Assembly (NCBI GenBank): GCA_014155875.1
Contig: JACEFZ010005129.1
Span: 291,334-355,333, forward strand
DNA from: Cepaea nemoralis
Lineage: Eukaryota > Mollusca > Gastropoda > Stylommatophora > Helicidae
DNA: 64,000 bases
Direction: 5' to 3'
Positions 34,801-44,759 of this stretch are shown in pieces. Under the pieces are notes generated by a model. The model saw only the letters and a list, made by a program, of their open reading frames with translations, had not been told where the DNA came from and made no database searches. The translations under genes and the position numbers were made by a program. Within the stretch, counting starts at the first letter, position 1. Each line of letters opens with the position of its first letter.

Positions 34801-36360
34801 AAAGCTTGTGGTCCAATGATCAAAAGAAGTGCACCGCTGAATACCTTGACTGGAGAAATCATCACTGATAAGAAACAGCAGATGGATAGATAGGTCGAGC
34901 ACTATTTAGAGCTTTACTCAAGTGAGACCATGCTAGCGGATGATGCCCTCAACGCCATAGAGGCTCTGCCAACTCTTGACCACCTGGACACACTTCCCAC
35001 CATAACAGAAGTTAAGTGTGCTATAAATGAGCTTGCGTCTGGCAAGGCTCCAGGTAAGGATGGGATTCCAATAGAGGTAATCAGGAGTGGGCAAGGCACA
35101 CTCGCTCTACAGATCCACCAGCTAATAGAGCTATGCTGGCGAGAAGGACAAGTCCCACAGGATTTCAAAGATTCAAACATCATAACGCTGTACAAGAACA
35201 AGGGCGATCGGAGCGACTGTAACAACTATAGGGGTATCTCACTTCTGTGTATTGTTGGGAAAGTATTTGCCAGAATTGTCTGCGCAGACTTCAAGTCCTG
35301 GGAGATCAAGTCTACCCCGAATCACAGTGCGGCTTCCGTCAGAACCGGTCTACCATTGATATGATATTCTCATTGCGACAGATGCAAGAAAAATGCCGGG
35401 AACAAAATCAGCCACTGTTTATTGCCTTCATCGACCTCACAAAGGCATTCGATTTGGTCAGTCGTGAGGGTCTTTTCACAGCACTAAAGAAGATTGGCTG
35501 CCCACCAACTCTTCTAGTCCATTGTGGAATCGTTCCACTACAGGCATGAAGGGTATAATCAAGTTTGATGGCTCAACTTCAGAAGAGTTTGAAATCAAGA
35601 GTGGAGTTAAGCAAGGTTGTGTACTATCCCCCACCCTCTTTGGGATATACTTTTCACTTCTACTGAAATATGCCTTTCGTGATCAGGATGACGGTATATA
35701 CATTCACTCACGCTCAGATGGTGGCCTCTATAATGCTCAGAGATTGAAGGCCAAGACCAAAATTAGGAGGGTACTAATCAGAGTTTTGCTTTTTGCGGAT
35801 GATGCTGCGATTACCACCCACTCTGAAGAAGAATTACACATCTACTATCTGCATTCTCCAATGCTTGTTCTGAATTTGGTTTAACAATTAACAAAAGAAG
35901 ACACAGATTATGTCACAAGGTGCACATGGTGTACCATCAATCTTTATTGACGACGCCGAACTGGAGATAGTAGACCATTTTACATATCTAGGAATCAGAG
36001 GTAAATAGCAAATTATCCCTCGATCAGGAAATCAACATCAGGATTGGCAAGGCAGCAACAACAATGAACATGTTAGCAAAAAGAGTCTGGGAGAACAGGA
36101 AGCTTACTGCCAAAACAAAAGTCCTCGTCTACCAAGCCTGTGTCCTTAGTACTCTTCTTTATGGCAGTGAAACCTGGACAACTTACTCACGCCAAGAGAA
36201 ACGTTTAAACAGCTTTCATATGCGGTGTCTGCGAAGAATACTTGGTATTAAGTGGCAAGACAAAATCACAAATACTGAAGTATTGGAAAGATCAGGTTGT
36301 GTGACGGTGTATTCCATGCTCAGTCTTCGTAGACTTAGATGGATAGGACATAGTTAGGAG
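34801..36360 (+). pseudogene. LINE-C reverse transcriptase region
   Basis: RT blocks in order: ITEVKCAINELASGKAPGKD (about 35005), YKNKGDRSDCNNYRGISLL, a frame change near 35280, FIAFIDLTKAFDLVSREGLF (palm, 35420), SGVKQGCVLSPTLFGIYFSL (35600), and FADDAAITTHSE with the catalytic Asp pair at 35798-35803. The thumb follows (TMNMLAKRVWENRKL; LLYGSETWTTYSRQEKRLN). At least five frame changes or stops are present. A short internal loss follows KKIGCPPTLL, where the next frame begins directly. Confidence 0.85.
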
Positions 36361-36797
36361 GATGGATGATGGTAGAATACCAAAGGACATCTTTTGTGGT
36401 GAATTACAGACGGGTAGGAGATCTCAGGGTCGGCCTCTACTACGATACAAAGATGTGTGTAAGCGGGACATGATTGATACAGGCATTGATAATGCACATT
36501 GGGAGCAAGTCGCCGCTGAACGTGTTGCATGGAGGGCAACTATCAGAAATGGAATAAAGACAAAGGAGAAAATGATTGCAGATAAAGCACACACAGAGCG
36601 TGAGAGACGTAAGATGGTGCAAAATGGTGGAAATGACCATGTTTTCACATGCATCTACTGTGGGCAAACATTTTCAGCAAGAATTGGCCTTACCAGCCAC
36701 ACTCGCCACCGTCATGGGTCGTAGTTATTAAGCCTTTTTGAAGCACAATGTACCAAACTATCGTCTGTCAAGACGGAAAGGTGCCAATGTGTGTATG

Positions 36798-36798
<1 letters not shown>
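36361..36798 (+). pseudogene. LINE-C C-terminal arm, zinc finger and 3' hairpin
   Basis: A 120-codon frame reads MDDGRIPKDIFCGELQTGRR, then RYKDVCKRDMIDTGIDNAHW, and ends with the finger CIYCGQTFSARIGLTSHTRHRH at 36650-36715. The 3' UTR carries TCGTCTGTCAAGACGG, a 5-bp stem with a 4-base loop at 36761-36775, then aaaggtgccaatg. The element ends just before the (TA)n tract. The hairpin is shared by the copies at 8650 and, partly, 11226. Confidence 0.85.

Positions 36799-36895
<97 letters not shown>
36799..36895. repeat. (TA)n microsatellite
   Basis: TA repeats with a single slip, between LINE-C and a mariner scrap. Confidence 0.98.
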
Positions 36896-36896
36896 T

Positions 36897-36987
36897 CTGT
36901 CGATGCTTCATGATTTAATTCGAAGAAAATGTCCTACACTGCTGACTAGAGGCGTTTTGCGACTTCATGACAATGCGATGGCAAACT
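36897..36987 (+). pseudogene. Mariner transposase scrap
   Basis: The frame reads LHDLIRRKCPTLLTRGVLRL-HDNA, matching the second catalytic region of the mariner at 20857-21803. It is only about 90 bp. Confidence 0.7.
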
Positions 36988-37009
36988 ACCTTCTTTACAC
37001 ATGCCAAGA

Positions 37010-37539
37010 AAATCATGTTGTACAATGAACAGGACCTGCAAAATTTAGTAGATGCGGTTGTTACACACAGTGAACAACAAGGGTTAGAATTAAATTGTAA
37101 AAAGACACAGATTATGGTCGTCACTAGGAAGAACGAAATACCACAGTGTAATATACAAGTAAATGGGAATATTCTTCAACAAGTGAATAGGTACAATTAT
37201 CTCGGAACAGTAATAACATCTGATGGGAATTGCCTTGAAAAGATTAGAACAAGAATCGCCATGGCAAAAGTAGCCTTTAGCAAAATGAAAAACATACTGA
37301 CCAATAAAAAGATGTCAATTGAAACGAGAAAAAGAGTGTTGAGATGCTACATAGAACCTGTACTTTTATATGGATGTGAAGCTTGGACAATGAGCAGCCA
37401 AGCTGAAAAACATCTGATGGCTGTAGAAATGTGGTTTCTGAGGAACATGCAAAGAATACCATGGACAGCCAGAAAGACCAATGAACAAGTCCTTCAAGAA
37501 ACAAATGAAGATCGTAAACTGATCAGAGACATTAGACGT
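37010..37539 (+). pseudogene. LINE-D (RTE-like) reverse transcriptase, left part of interrupted copy
   Basis: The ORF reads NEQDLQNLVDAVVTHSEQQG, then LELNCKKTQIMVVTRK, RYNYLGTVITSDGNCLEKIR, VLLYGCEAWTMSSQAEKHLM and QVLQETNEDRKLIRDIRR. This is the end of the palm and the thumb of an RTE-type RT. It is cut at 37539 by the Gmr1-like LTR element and resumes at 45987. The 5' part is missing. Confidence 0.9.
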
Positions 37540-38049
37540 TGTTGACGTCTTACTTTGTCTAGGTAACTTAATGGGTTCACACAGGTGTTAATTAATACAA
37601 ACAATAAATACGTTCGCTATGATATAGCCGATTTATTGTGGCAATCTACAGTTGGCGCAGTGGGTTAAACAGCCCGCGCTTTACATCATCATCATATCAC
37701 AGATTATAGAACATCAAACATTTCATATAACAAACTAGCACACTATCTAGCCTATGTTCTATCTCTATACAAGAGCTAACGAGTCCCTCTCAGGCAGACA
37801 CTTGTTGCCTGGTCTCAGTCCATTTGTCCTCTGATGGTTTTCCGCGTGTCGCTATTCGACGGGCGGTAACCCTGTTCGAGTTCCTCGTGGACCCCGCTTC
37901 AGGCGGGCCACATTAGTGTCCACGGACCCATGAACTCGAGGGTTGACCTTCGATAAGGTTCTGGACTTTTCTTAGTCTGAGCAACTCGGTTGTCTCTCTT
38001 GGGCTAGAGTTGCAGCCCTCTAATTCTATCTTTAGGTGAGGTGATGACA
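37540..38049 (-). repeat. 3' LTR of Gmr1-like element
   Basis: 510 bp. On the minus strand it starts TGTCATCACC and ends CGTCAACA. The polyadenylation signal AATAAA is at 37632-37637 on the minus strand. It appears the same as 45477-45986 base for base. Confidence 0.95.
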
Positions 38050-39642
38050 GGATTCCCCTCTCCCCTCCTGATCTGGCTTGTTATTGGTCAATTAGATTTA
38101 ATCTAATTCTGTCATCGACTCATCTAAAGTTAGGGTTTGTAGTTTGGTGGACAGTAACTTGGTAAACTACCTAATGGCATTAGTAACTCATGTATTCTAC
38201 CATACACTACTTCTCTGATTGCTAAAGAGATCACTCTGTCTCCTGTGTCCTTAACAATGCTTATCAGACCGAAGTTACGTGGCGTTTTAATAGTTGTATT
38301 GACAACTCGCCCTTCTCACGCACCCTATTGGTGCCCAGACAATTAATCTCTGGTTAAAGAGAGTTAACAGGACCGAAGTCCTGGCTAGTTAAGTACACTT
38401 TCAAATCTTGATTCGTGAGTGTATTTTAATACACTTTTACTCTCGTATGTCATCCAATGCTAAATATGTAGTTACGATGTTCTCTTATCCCCCTCAGACT
38501 ACATGTGTCCCTGTTGGCTTGTTAGTGTGTTTGACTAATAAGTTGATGTCTCTAATAAAGTGACTGTATTTTAAATTGAAAGTGTTGAGTTTTCAGGTTT
38601 GTGTATGTGCTGACTGGATGGTGTATTTCCAAGCGTCACGAGTTGGGATAACCTCAATCATGAATCCTTGCACTGTGTGCACTACATGATCCGGCATTCC
38701 AAGTAGTGATGCTTAGTTATATCCTAAATGCTAACCTAAGTATGTTAACTATTTACTAACTAAGCTGAATACTAAACTAAGTTCTATACATGTATTCACA
38801 ATTTAGACAAGTTATGTACTTTTACATCAAAAACGCAGACAAATTACAATAAATACGTGTTGCGTACAATTTGTCCGCCAAGTGTATCGTTCTCTTATTT
38901 AATCCTTTCACACATTCATTCATTCGTCTTTCAAACACAATAGTATTCGATTAAATATATAATTTAAGTTAAGGTAAATGTTATTGCCCTTGGAAACAAT
39001 GGGCTAGGCGATATTCGCCCTTTAAGAAAAAACGTACTTTCTGTACGATGAAGGAAAAGTAGGTTATAATTTAAATAGAGACAATTGTATAGGACGGGTT
39101 TTCTTAGCCTCTGAATGGCACCGCCTGTAATATTAAAGTAGAATATGTACAAATTACAGGTTAACACAATTTATATACATCAATAATGGAAATATAATAC
39201 ATATTTAATTAAATTAACTAATTAATTAACTCCAACGATGATGTGCGTGTTGCCGTCCTGTTGTTCCTGTGTTTTGCTATAAATGTTAAAGTTCGTATAG
39301 CTGTCTTTTGCGTGTCGTAGTTGATGTCGTACTATTTCGGCTGTTTGCAACGTTTGTAGCAACAGTAAATTATGGGTTCTTTTCCATGTTTCGTATGAAA
39401 TATTACAGTGTTCATGGTTTGTTCTGGTTGATCTTACTGGTTGAAATAAACACAGTTACTGTTTCTTGATGGTCTAGTAATAGAGTTTAGGTACTTGATG
39501 GTATAGCTATTGAAGTACCGTGTTCATGGGTGTTGTAATAAACTAATCACTAAGAGAACTTAGGCGGTGTATAGGTACACTTATATGAAACGGTATAAAA
39601 GTATCACAGTATATAATATGGCTAGTGGTTGACTGAGTAGTG
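38050..39642 (-). other. Long 3' non-coding region of the Gmr1-like element
   Basis: About 1.6 kb separates the RNase H stop (39643) from the 3' LTR. The polypurine tract is at 38053-38068 on the minus strand. The part from 38050 to about 39060 is conserved with 1-999; 39060-39642 has no counterpart in the window. No conserved ORF and no envelope-like gene are seen. Confidence 0.75.
38292..38383 (-). promoter_or_regulatory. Four-hairpin RNA module in the 3' UTR
   Basis: On the minus strand, in order: 38383-38368 (CAGGAC-ttcg-GTCCTG), 38367-38343 (TTAA and TCTCT stems with one bulge), 38334-38320 (GCACC with GGTGC) and 38307-38292 (AGTTGT-caat-ACAACT). Each has a partner in the copy at 666-760. 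The distance from module to polypurine tract is also the same (about 222 bases). Confidence 0.75.
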
Positions 39643-41766
39643 TCAATCTACTGGCGCATTTGACTGGCGTGATAAAATGTCGGCCAGAATATTATCGGTG
39701 CCCTTGATATGGCGTATTTCAAAATCATAATCTTCCAGCAATAAACGCCATCTTTGTAACCTGTGGTTCTTGGGCGACCCTTGGTTAAGGACTAATAATG
39801 GTGAACTGTCGGTGAGAACCAGGAAGTGGCTCCCTAAAAGGAACTTCGAGAGCCTCAGTATACAAAACAATAGGGCTAGACACTCCAATTCAATTGTTGC
39901 ATATCGAGTTTCAGCCTTCTTCAGTTTCCTGCTCACGTAGAGAATAGGGTGTCTAATTCCGTCGACTTCCTGCATCAAGCAACCTCCTATAGCTATGGCG
40001 CTTGCATCTGTGGTTAAGATAAAAGGTAATTTTATGTTGGGTAATCGTAACACTGGAGGATTTGAAAAAATATGTTTCAATCTACACATTGCATCATCTA
40101 AGCTGGTACTTTTACAAATTTTCGATGGATGATCTTTAGTTAACATATCAGAAAAAACTGAGGTGAGTTCTGCCCAATGTGGAATGAATTTGGAATAATA
40201 ATTAATGAGACCTAGTAAACTCCTAATCTGCTTCTTTGTAGTAGGTACTTCTAGATTCAAAATCTTGGAAACAATTTTCTCATCAGTCAATAATTTACCT
40301 TGAGAAATTCTATGACCGAGGAAGTCTATTTCTGTGTAACCTATTTCAACCTTGGAAGGTTTGATAGTAAGTCCGAAAAGAGAAATTTGGTCGAAGACTT
40401 GTTTTAAAGTAAGTAGATGAGAAGACATGTTAGATGAATGGACGCATATGTCATCTATATAGGAAACTACATGTGTAATTCCGTGTAATAATAATCTTGT
40501 AAGCCTTACAAAGGTGGCCGGTGCGTTCTTCAGGCCGAAAGGAAGGTATAGCCACTCGTATAATCCAAGAGGTGTTGCAAACGCTGTAATATGTCTACAA
40601 GAAGGGTGTAGTGGGACCTGCCAATATCCTTTAGCTAAATCTATCTTAGAAAATATGGACGATTGAGCCATGTTTAAGATAAGATCTTCACAACTGCTCA
40701 TTGGCTCTGCGTCCGTAGTTGTTCTCGTATTTAAAATTCTATAGTCAATGCACAAGCGAATGGTCTGGTCCTTTTTCTTAACCAGGACAATAGGTGATGA
40801 ATATTGTGACATTGATTTTTGAATAATGCCATTCCTCTCTAATTCTAAAATTTCTTTATCTAAATTAGATCTGTAATGGAGAGGAATCGAGTATGGTCTA
40901 CACTTGACTGGTCTTAGATCCGTCAGTACAATTGAATGGGTTATTTTATCAGTGCGTCCAGGTTTGTTAGAAAAGATTTGTTTGTAGTCGTTCAGGATAT
41001 TCCAAATGTCTTGTCGCTGTTGCTGCGTTAATGCGTCACTGATATGGATGTCGTCAATGCTCCCGTCGTCAGTCATGATTGGTACAGGGACTTCCGTGTT
41101 GTCTATGTCTGTCTGATTTATCACAGATGCTACTGTTTGTAAGTTGTTTTCAATGTCGTTGTCGTCGTCGTCAAGGTCAATAGTCAATAAGTCGTTAATT
41201 TTGTCGTCATTGTCGCTATCACAGAGTGTCGGTAATGTCCATAGTTCTTCGTCGTTTTCGTTGTCGTAAGCGTAAGTCGTTAATGATGCTTCGTTTGTCG
41301 ACGTGTCATTCTGTCGGGGAATTGTCGTTTCCTGCATGTTATCTGGTTGCGTCCCTTTATCCGTGTCATTGTCTTGTCTTAGAAAATACGGTTTTAGCAT
41401 ATTTATATGGAATATTTTAAGTTTTCCATTTATTGAGATTTCGTAGTCTACTTCTGAAATCCTTCTAATGACCTTAAAAGGTCCCTGCCATGACGTTGAC
41501 AGTAGATCTCTTTTGTCAGGTAAGAGTAGCAAAATGTCCTGACCTGGATATAGCACAACAGTCTTTGCACCTTTATTGGCGTATTGCCTGTATTTAAAAC
41601 CTTTCTCCTGTAGTGATGTTCTGGCCATTATACAGGAACGTATGATTTTGTCTCTGGTGTCAGTGACCAAATCATATGTAGAAATGGGAAGGTGGATATC
41701 TACAGGTTGTGATATTATGTCTTTATAGATGGTGAGAGGTCCTCTTGGGTTCGCTCCATACATCAA
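39643..41766 (-). CDS. pol: Pol: integrase C-terminal domain, reverse transcriptase, RNase H
   Basis: A 707-codon frame. Residues 1-130 are the integrase end (MMYGANPRGPL start, then VLYPGQDILLLLP and SWQGPFKVIRRI, INMLKPYF). Residues 130-245 are an acidic linker rich in Asp and Asn. RT is about 255-500, with KPGRTDKITHSIVLTD, SSPIVLVKKKDQTIRLCIDY, FSKIDLAKGYWQVPL, LPFGLKNAPATF and the catalytic YIDD at 436-439. RNase H is about 580-700, with TTDASAIAIGG (Asp587), IELECLALLF (Glu) and VLTDSSPL (Asp653), then IKGTDNILADILSR. The RT and connection region are plainly Ty3/gypsy type. The start is not a real initiation site: the frame continues the upstream integrase frame after a small indel at about 41765. 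Placement of integrase upstream of RT is the key feature. Confidence 0.92.
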   Translation of the reverse strand: MMYGANPRGPLTIYKDIISQPVDIHLPISTYDLVTDTRDKIIRSCIMARTSLQEKGFKYRQYANKGAKTVVLYPGQDILLLLPDKRDLLSTSWQGPFKVIRRISEVDYEISINGKLKIFHINMLKPYFLRQDNDTDKGTQPDNMQETTIPRQNDTSTNEASLTTYAYDNENDEELWTLPTLCDSDNDDKINDLLTIDLDDDDNDIENNLQTVASVINQTDIDNTEVPVPIMTDDGSIDDIHISDALTQQQRQDIWNILNDYKQIFSNKPGRTDKITHSIVLTDLRPVKCRPYSIPLHYRSNLDKEILELERNGIIQKSMSQYSSPIVLVKKKDQTIRLCIDYRILNTRTTTDAEPMSSCEDLILNMAQSSIFSKIDLAKGYWQVPLHPSCRHITAFATPLGLYEWLYLPFGLKNAPATFVRLTRLLLHGITHVVSYIDDICVHSSNMSSHLLTLKQVFDQISLFGLTIKPSKVEIGYTEIDFLGHRISQGKLLTDEKIVSKILNLEVPTTKKQIRSLLGLINYYSKFIPHWAELTSVFSDMLTKDHPSKICKSTSLDDAMCRLKHIFSNPPVLRLPNIKLPFILTTDASAIAIGGCLMQEVDGIRHPILYVSRKLKKAETRYATIELECLALLFCILRLSKFLLGSHFLVLTDSSPLLVLNQGSPKNHRLQRWRLLLEDYDFEIRHIKGTDNILADILSRQSNAPVD

Positions 41767-42380
41767 TTCGAAGGGAGAGAACCTGTACTTGATTGTGGGA
41801 CTTCTCTATATGCGAACAGCACCGTTGGGAGAAGTACGTCCCAATCGGCTGGATTTTCAGCTGTCACTTTGGCAAGCATGTGCTTCAAGTCTCCATTTAA
41901 TTTTTCGCAGATGCCATTTGCGGCTGGTCTGTATGGACTTGTGAAGCACTGCTTGATGCCCAGTAACTTTGTTACTGATTGGGTGGCATTTGAGATGAAC
42001 TGGGTTCCCCTATCAGAAATTATTTTCTCCGGAAAGCCAAAACGGGAGAAAATATTCAGTAATATGTCCGTTACATCCTTAGAGGAGATAGATCTTAGTG
42101 GTAACATTTCGGGCCATCTTGTACATAAATCAACAAGAGTAAAAATATATCTGTTGCCCTTGTTCGAAATGTGATTTAAAGGACCCACAAGATCAACTGC
42201 CACGATTTGAAAAGGCCTCGAGGCAGTTGTCGTTGATTGCACTTCTGCTGTAGGGTTCTTTCCCTTTTTACCCAGTTTTTGACATACTTCACAAGATTTA
42301 CAGAAAGTCTTTATATCATGGCAAAACTTCGGCCAATAAAATTGTGTCAGTACTCTGGCTCTGGTCTTTTCATACCCCAT
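41763..42380 (-). CDS. pol: Pol: integrase zinc finger end and catalytic core
   Basis: A 205-codon frame. The Cys pair of the HHCC finger is in FCKSCEVCQK (residues 27-34). The two His lie just upstream in a different frame near 42400. The catalytic triad is Asp63 (AVDLVGP), Asp123 (SDRGTQF) and Glu159 (ICEKLNG), with the usual 35-residue spacing between the last two. Integrase inserts the element DNA and leaves the 5-bp duplication seen here. The frame ends at a stop in the segment that should join to the next frame, so one small indel splits integrase. A second lies at about 42395. Confidence 0.92.
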   Translation of the reverse strand: MGYEKTRARVLTQFYWPKFCHDIKTFCKSCEVCQKLGKKGKNPTAEVQSTTTASRPFQIVAVDLVGPLNHISNKGNRYIFTLVDLCTRWPEMLPLRSISSKDVTDILLNIFSRFGFPEKIISDRGTQFISNATQSVTKLLGIKQCFTSPYRPAANGICEKLNGDLKHMLAKVTAENPADWDVLLPTVLFAYREVPQSSTGSLPSN

Positions 42381-42819
42381 ATGACCTCCAAAGGTGAGTC
42401 ATGGGCTAATTTTAGAACGTTGTTTCGATGTGCTAATGGTAACACTATTTGTTGTGTCGTGGTTTGTTTTGTAGTGTAATATCTAGTAAGGATGTTATTT
42501 TGTAGCCTAAATACCCACGATGCGTTTTTCGTTACCTTAGGTTTTATTCCTACTAATCTGAAATATGGTGTCAGTGTAGGATCATTTTCTGTTCGTTTCC
42601 GAAATTGATGTTAGTGGTGTTCGGCGCTGCTGTTTCTAGTGATTCTTGTAGTTGGTCCGTGTTGGTTTTGTGGGTTGTCTGTCGTGTAATGGCGTTTGTG
42701 TCGTGTGTGTTTTGTAGCACATTTACAGGTTTGGTATTTTGTAGTATGGGAGTGACCTCAATTCGAGGTTTTAATTCGGTCGTCTCGTTAAAAGATTCGA
42801 CCGCCCCTGCGTTGTACAC
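42381..42819 (-). pseudogene. Gag-pol junction region, frame-broken
   Basis: An 82-codon frame (42819-42571) overlaps the end of Gag-protease by 49 bases in another frame, beginning inside EVYNAGAVESFNETTELKP. After another frame change at about 42590 the sequence reads FRLVGIKPKVTKNASWVF and VLPLAHRNNVLKLAHDSPL, which leads into the integrase zinc finger. The first shift might be a natural ribosomal frameshift between Gag-protease and Pol. The second and third look like damage. Confidence 0.65.
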
Positions 42820-44759
42820 CTCGGTAAATTCTTTTGAATAACCTCAGTGTTTGTCTCCCTTGGTATTTTGGCAGTTTGAGACAAATTAACATGGTGTTTC
42901 TCTTTAATATCGGTATTTGTGTGGTGGATACCGTGTTTTTCTTCCCAGTCTTTAATTTCTTTGTCAGAGCATGGATGGATGTTAGGTAAATTCCCAAGTA
43001 TGATATCTGCGATTGGGTCTTCAAGGACAGCGCACAAAAGTTGTCCTGATATATATGGTGTTTGAATTTCGACCATCGCAAGGGGGTATCTTTCTATCGT
43101 ACCTGAAAATGTGCGACAGTTAACATGTCTGTCTGTGTAGTCTGTGGTGTTGACTAATGTTTTCTTTACCCCACAGAGCGTTGCCCCGGTATCGCGGATT
43201 AATGAGCACTTTTTCCTGTTCACGAAGCCTGTCAAAAATGTTAGCTTCCCTGTGGCTGACAAAGCAGCGTTGGCTGTCTCATTTGCAATAGGTATCGTGT
43301 GGCCACATGGTAATGATGGATCTAGTTGGAATTTCGTGCAAGCGTTACATGTTTCATCTACAATGGTGTTAACTATATGTACAGCATTACCAAGCTCGCT
43401 TTCATTGTCATGCTGATTATAACCTTCAATCAGTGAATCCGTCTCATCATCAGAAGACGTTGCTACTAATGCAGCGTTAGCTTGCTTCAGTAACTTACGA
43501 CCTTCACAATATCGTAAATAATGTCCCCAGCTTCTGCAAAAGTAACATTTTACAGCCTTTTGGTACGCGTTACGTTTTGCTTTCTGTTTATCCACCATCA
43601 TTTTTAGGTGGTGGGGATAGTTCGGTGACTTGTCGCACATTTCGTAAGCGTTGTGTGTCAAACTGCAATACTGGCATTTTGCTACTTTATCATTGTTGGA
43701 TCGCGGTTTAAATTTGCCTTGTGTTTGCTTGGAGTACTTAGTATTTATTACTGCAGCTGCTGTGTCATTGTGGCTAATGTTGAGTTGAAATATATCCCTG
43801 TTTGCTGTGTAGAATGCATTGCCTTTGGATTCAATTTCTTGGATGGTTTTGCAATCCATCTGTTTTAAAAATTTTGCAAACGGTGTGGGGATGGTGCTCA
43901 CAATTTTATCTATGATGATTAGTTCTTTAAGTTTATCGTGGCTATTGTTGGTTTTCGCCGAGTTTATCCATTTAGTGCATATGTCTTGTACTGTACTAAC
44001 ATAATCTATGAATGTTTGGTTTGGTTGGGGAGCTAATTTTGCAAATTGTTGTTGGTACCCTGCAGTGTCTAACGAAAAATGTTGGAGAATGCGTTGTTTG
44101 AGGTATTCGTAGTCTTTTCGCATCTCTTGTGGTACTGTTTCTATTACTTTAAGCGGCTCGAGAGCCAGATTTCTCATGAGTATAAACGCCCAATCTGCCT
44201 TAATGATTTTATGGTAGGCCATGAGACATTCGAAATTTTCTAAATAGGCGGAGATGGAATCTCCTGCACAGAAAGCCTTAACGAGACCTTTATATTTACT
44301 ATATTTCTGTTCCTCTTCTTTATTTCTTAATTTGTTTATTGATATCTCTGTGTTGGACTCTATTTCCATCTGTTTCAATTTCAACTGTGTATCAGCGTTC
44401 AATTGGGCCTGTTTGGCCGCTGCGTCGAGCTCCATTTGCAATTTCTTTTCCGCTGCTTCTTGTTGCAATTTTCTTTCCTCTGCTTCTCTTTGCAATCTTC
44501 TTTCTTCGGTCTCTCTTTCTTGTTGCAATTTTCTTTCCTCTGTTTCTCTTTGCAATCTTCTTTCTTCGGTCTCTCTTTCTTGTTGCAATTTTCTTTCCTC
44601 TGCTTCTCTTTCCTCTCGCAGTTTCTTTTCCTCTCGTTCAATTGCTCTTTCCTCACGGGCAATGTTATCTGCATGTGTTTTCTGTGCCCATTCTGACAGT
44701 TTCTCTTCTTTATAGCCTAATTTTATTCCCTGCTCAATGCATTTATCTAAGCTTGACAT
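42771..44759 (-). CDS. gag: Gag with zinc knuckles and aspartic protease
   Basis: A 662-codon frame from ATG at 44759. Residues 30-150 form a charged coiled coil built from a 20-residue repeat. Residues 155-330 are the capsid-like part (FCAGDSISAYLENFE, FIDYVSTVQDICTKWI). Two Cys/His clusters follow: C362-C365-H369-C375 (irregular) and C405-C408-H413-C418, a standard CX2CX4HX4C nucleic-acid-binding knuckle. The protease active site is DTGA at 523-526, with IILGN at 587-590 as the second conserved strand. Gag packages the RNA, and the protease matures the particle. Gag and protease are in one frame. The end overlaps the next frame by 49 bases. Confidence 0.92.
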   Translation of the reverse strand: MSSLDKCIEQGIKLGYKEEKLSEWAQKTHADNIAREERAIEREEKKLREEREAEERKLQQERETEERRLQRETEERKLQQERETEERRLQREAEERKLQQEAAEKKLQMELDAAAKQAQLNADTQLKLKQMEIESNTEISINKLRNKEEEQKYSKYKGLVKAFCAGDSISAYLENFECLMAYHKIIKADWAFILMRNLALEPLKVIETVPQEMRKDYEYLKQRILQHFSLDTAGYQQQFAKLAPQPNQTFIDYVSTVQDICTKWINSAKTNNSHDKLKELIIIDKIVSTIPTPFAKFLKQMDCKTIQEIESKGNAFYTANRDIFQLNISHNDTAAAVINTKYSKQTQGKFKPRSNNDKVAKCQYCSLTHNAYEMCDKSPNYPHHLKMMVDKQKAKRNAYQKAVKCYFCRSWGHYLRYCEGRKLLKQANAALVATSSDDETDSLIEGYNQHDNESELGNAVHIVNTIVDETCNACTKFQLDPSLPCGHTIPIANETANAALSATGKLTFLTGFVNRKKCSLIRDTGATLCGVKKTLVNTTDYTDRHVNCRTFSGTIERYPLAMVEIQTPYISGQLLCAVLEDPIADIILGNLPNIHPCSDKEIKDWEEKHGIHHTNTDIKEKHHVNLSQTAKIPRETNTEVIQKNLPRCTTQGRSNLLTRRPN
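44461..44640. repeat. In-frame 60-bp tandem repeat within gag
   Basis: Three consecutive 60-bp units, the first two nearly identical, encode the 20-residue coiled-coil repeat (EERKLQQERETEERRLQ...). The array preserves frame. It probably changes length between copies by slippage or unequal exchange. Confidence 0.9.

Noticed and set aside
39060..39642. Envelope-like or extra ORF between pol and 3' LTR
   Set aside because: The 67-codon ORF at 38964-39167 is not conserved in the other copy and lacks signal peptide or membrane anchor.
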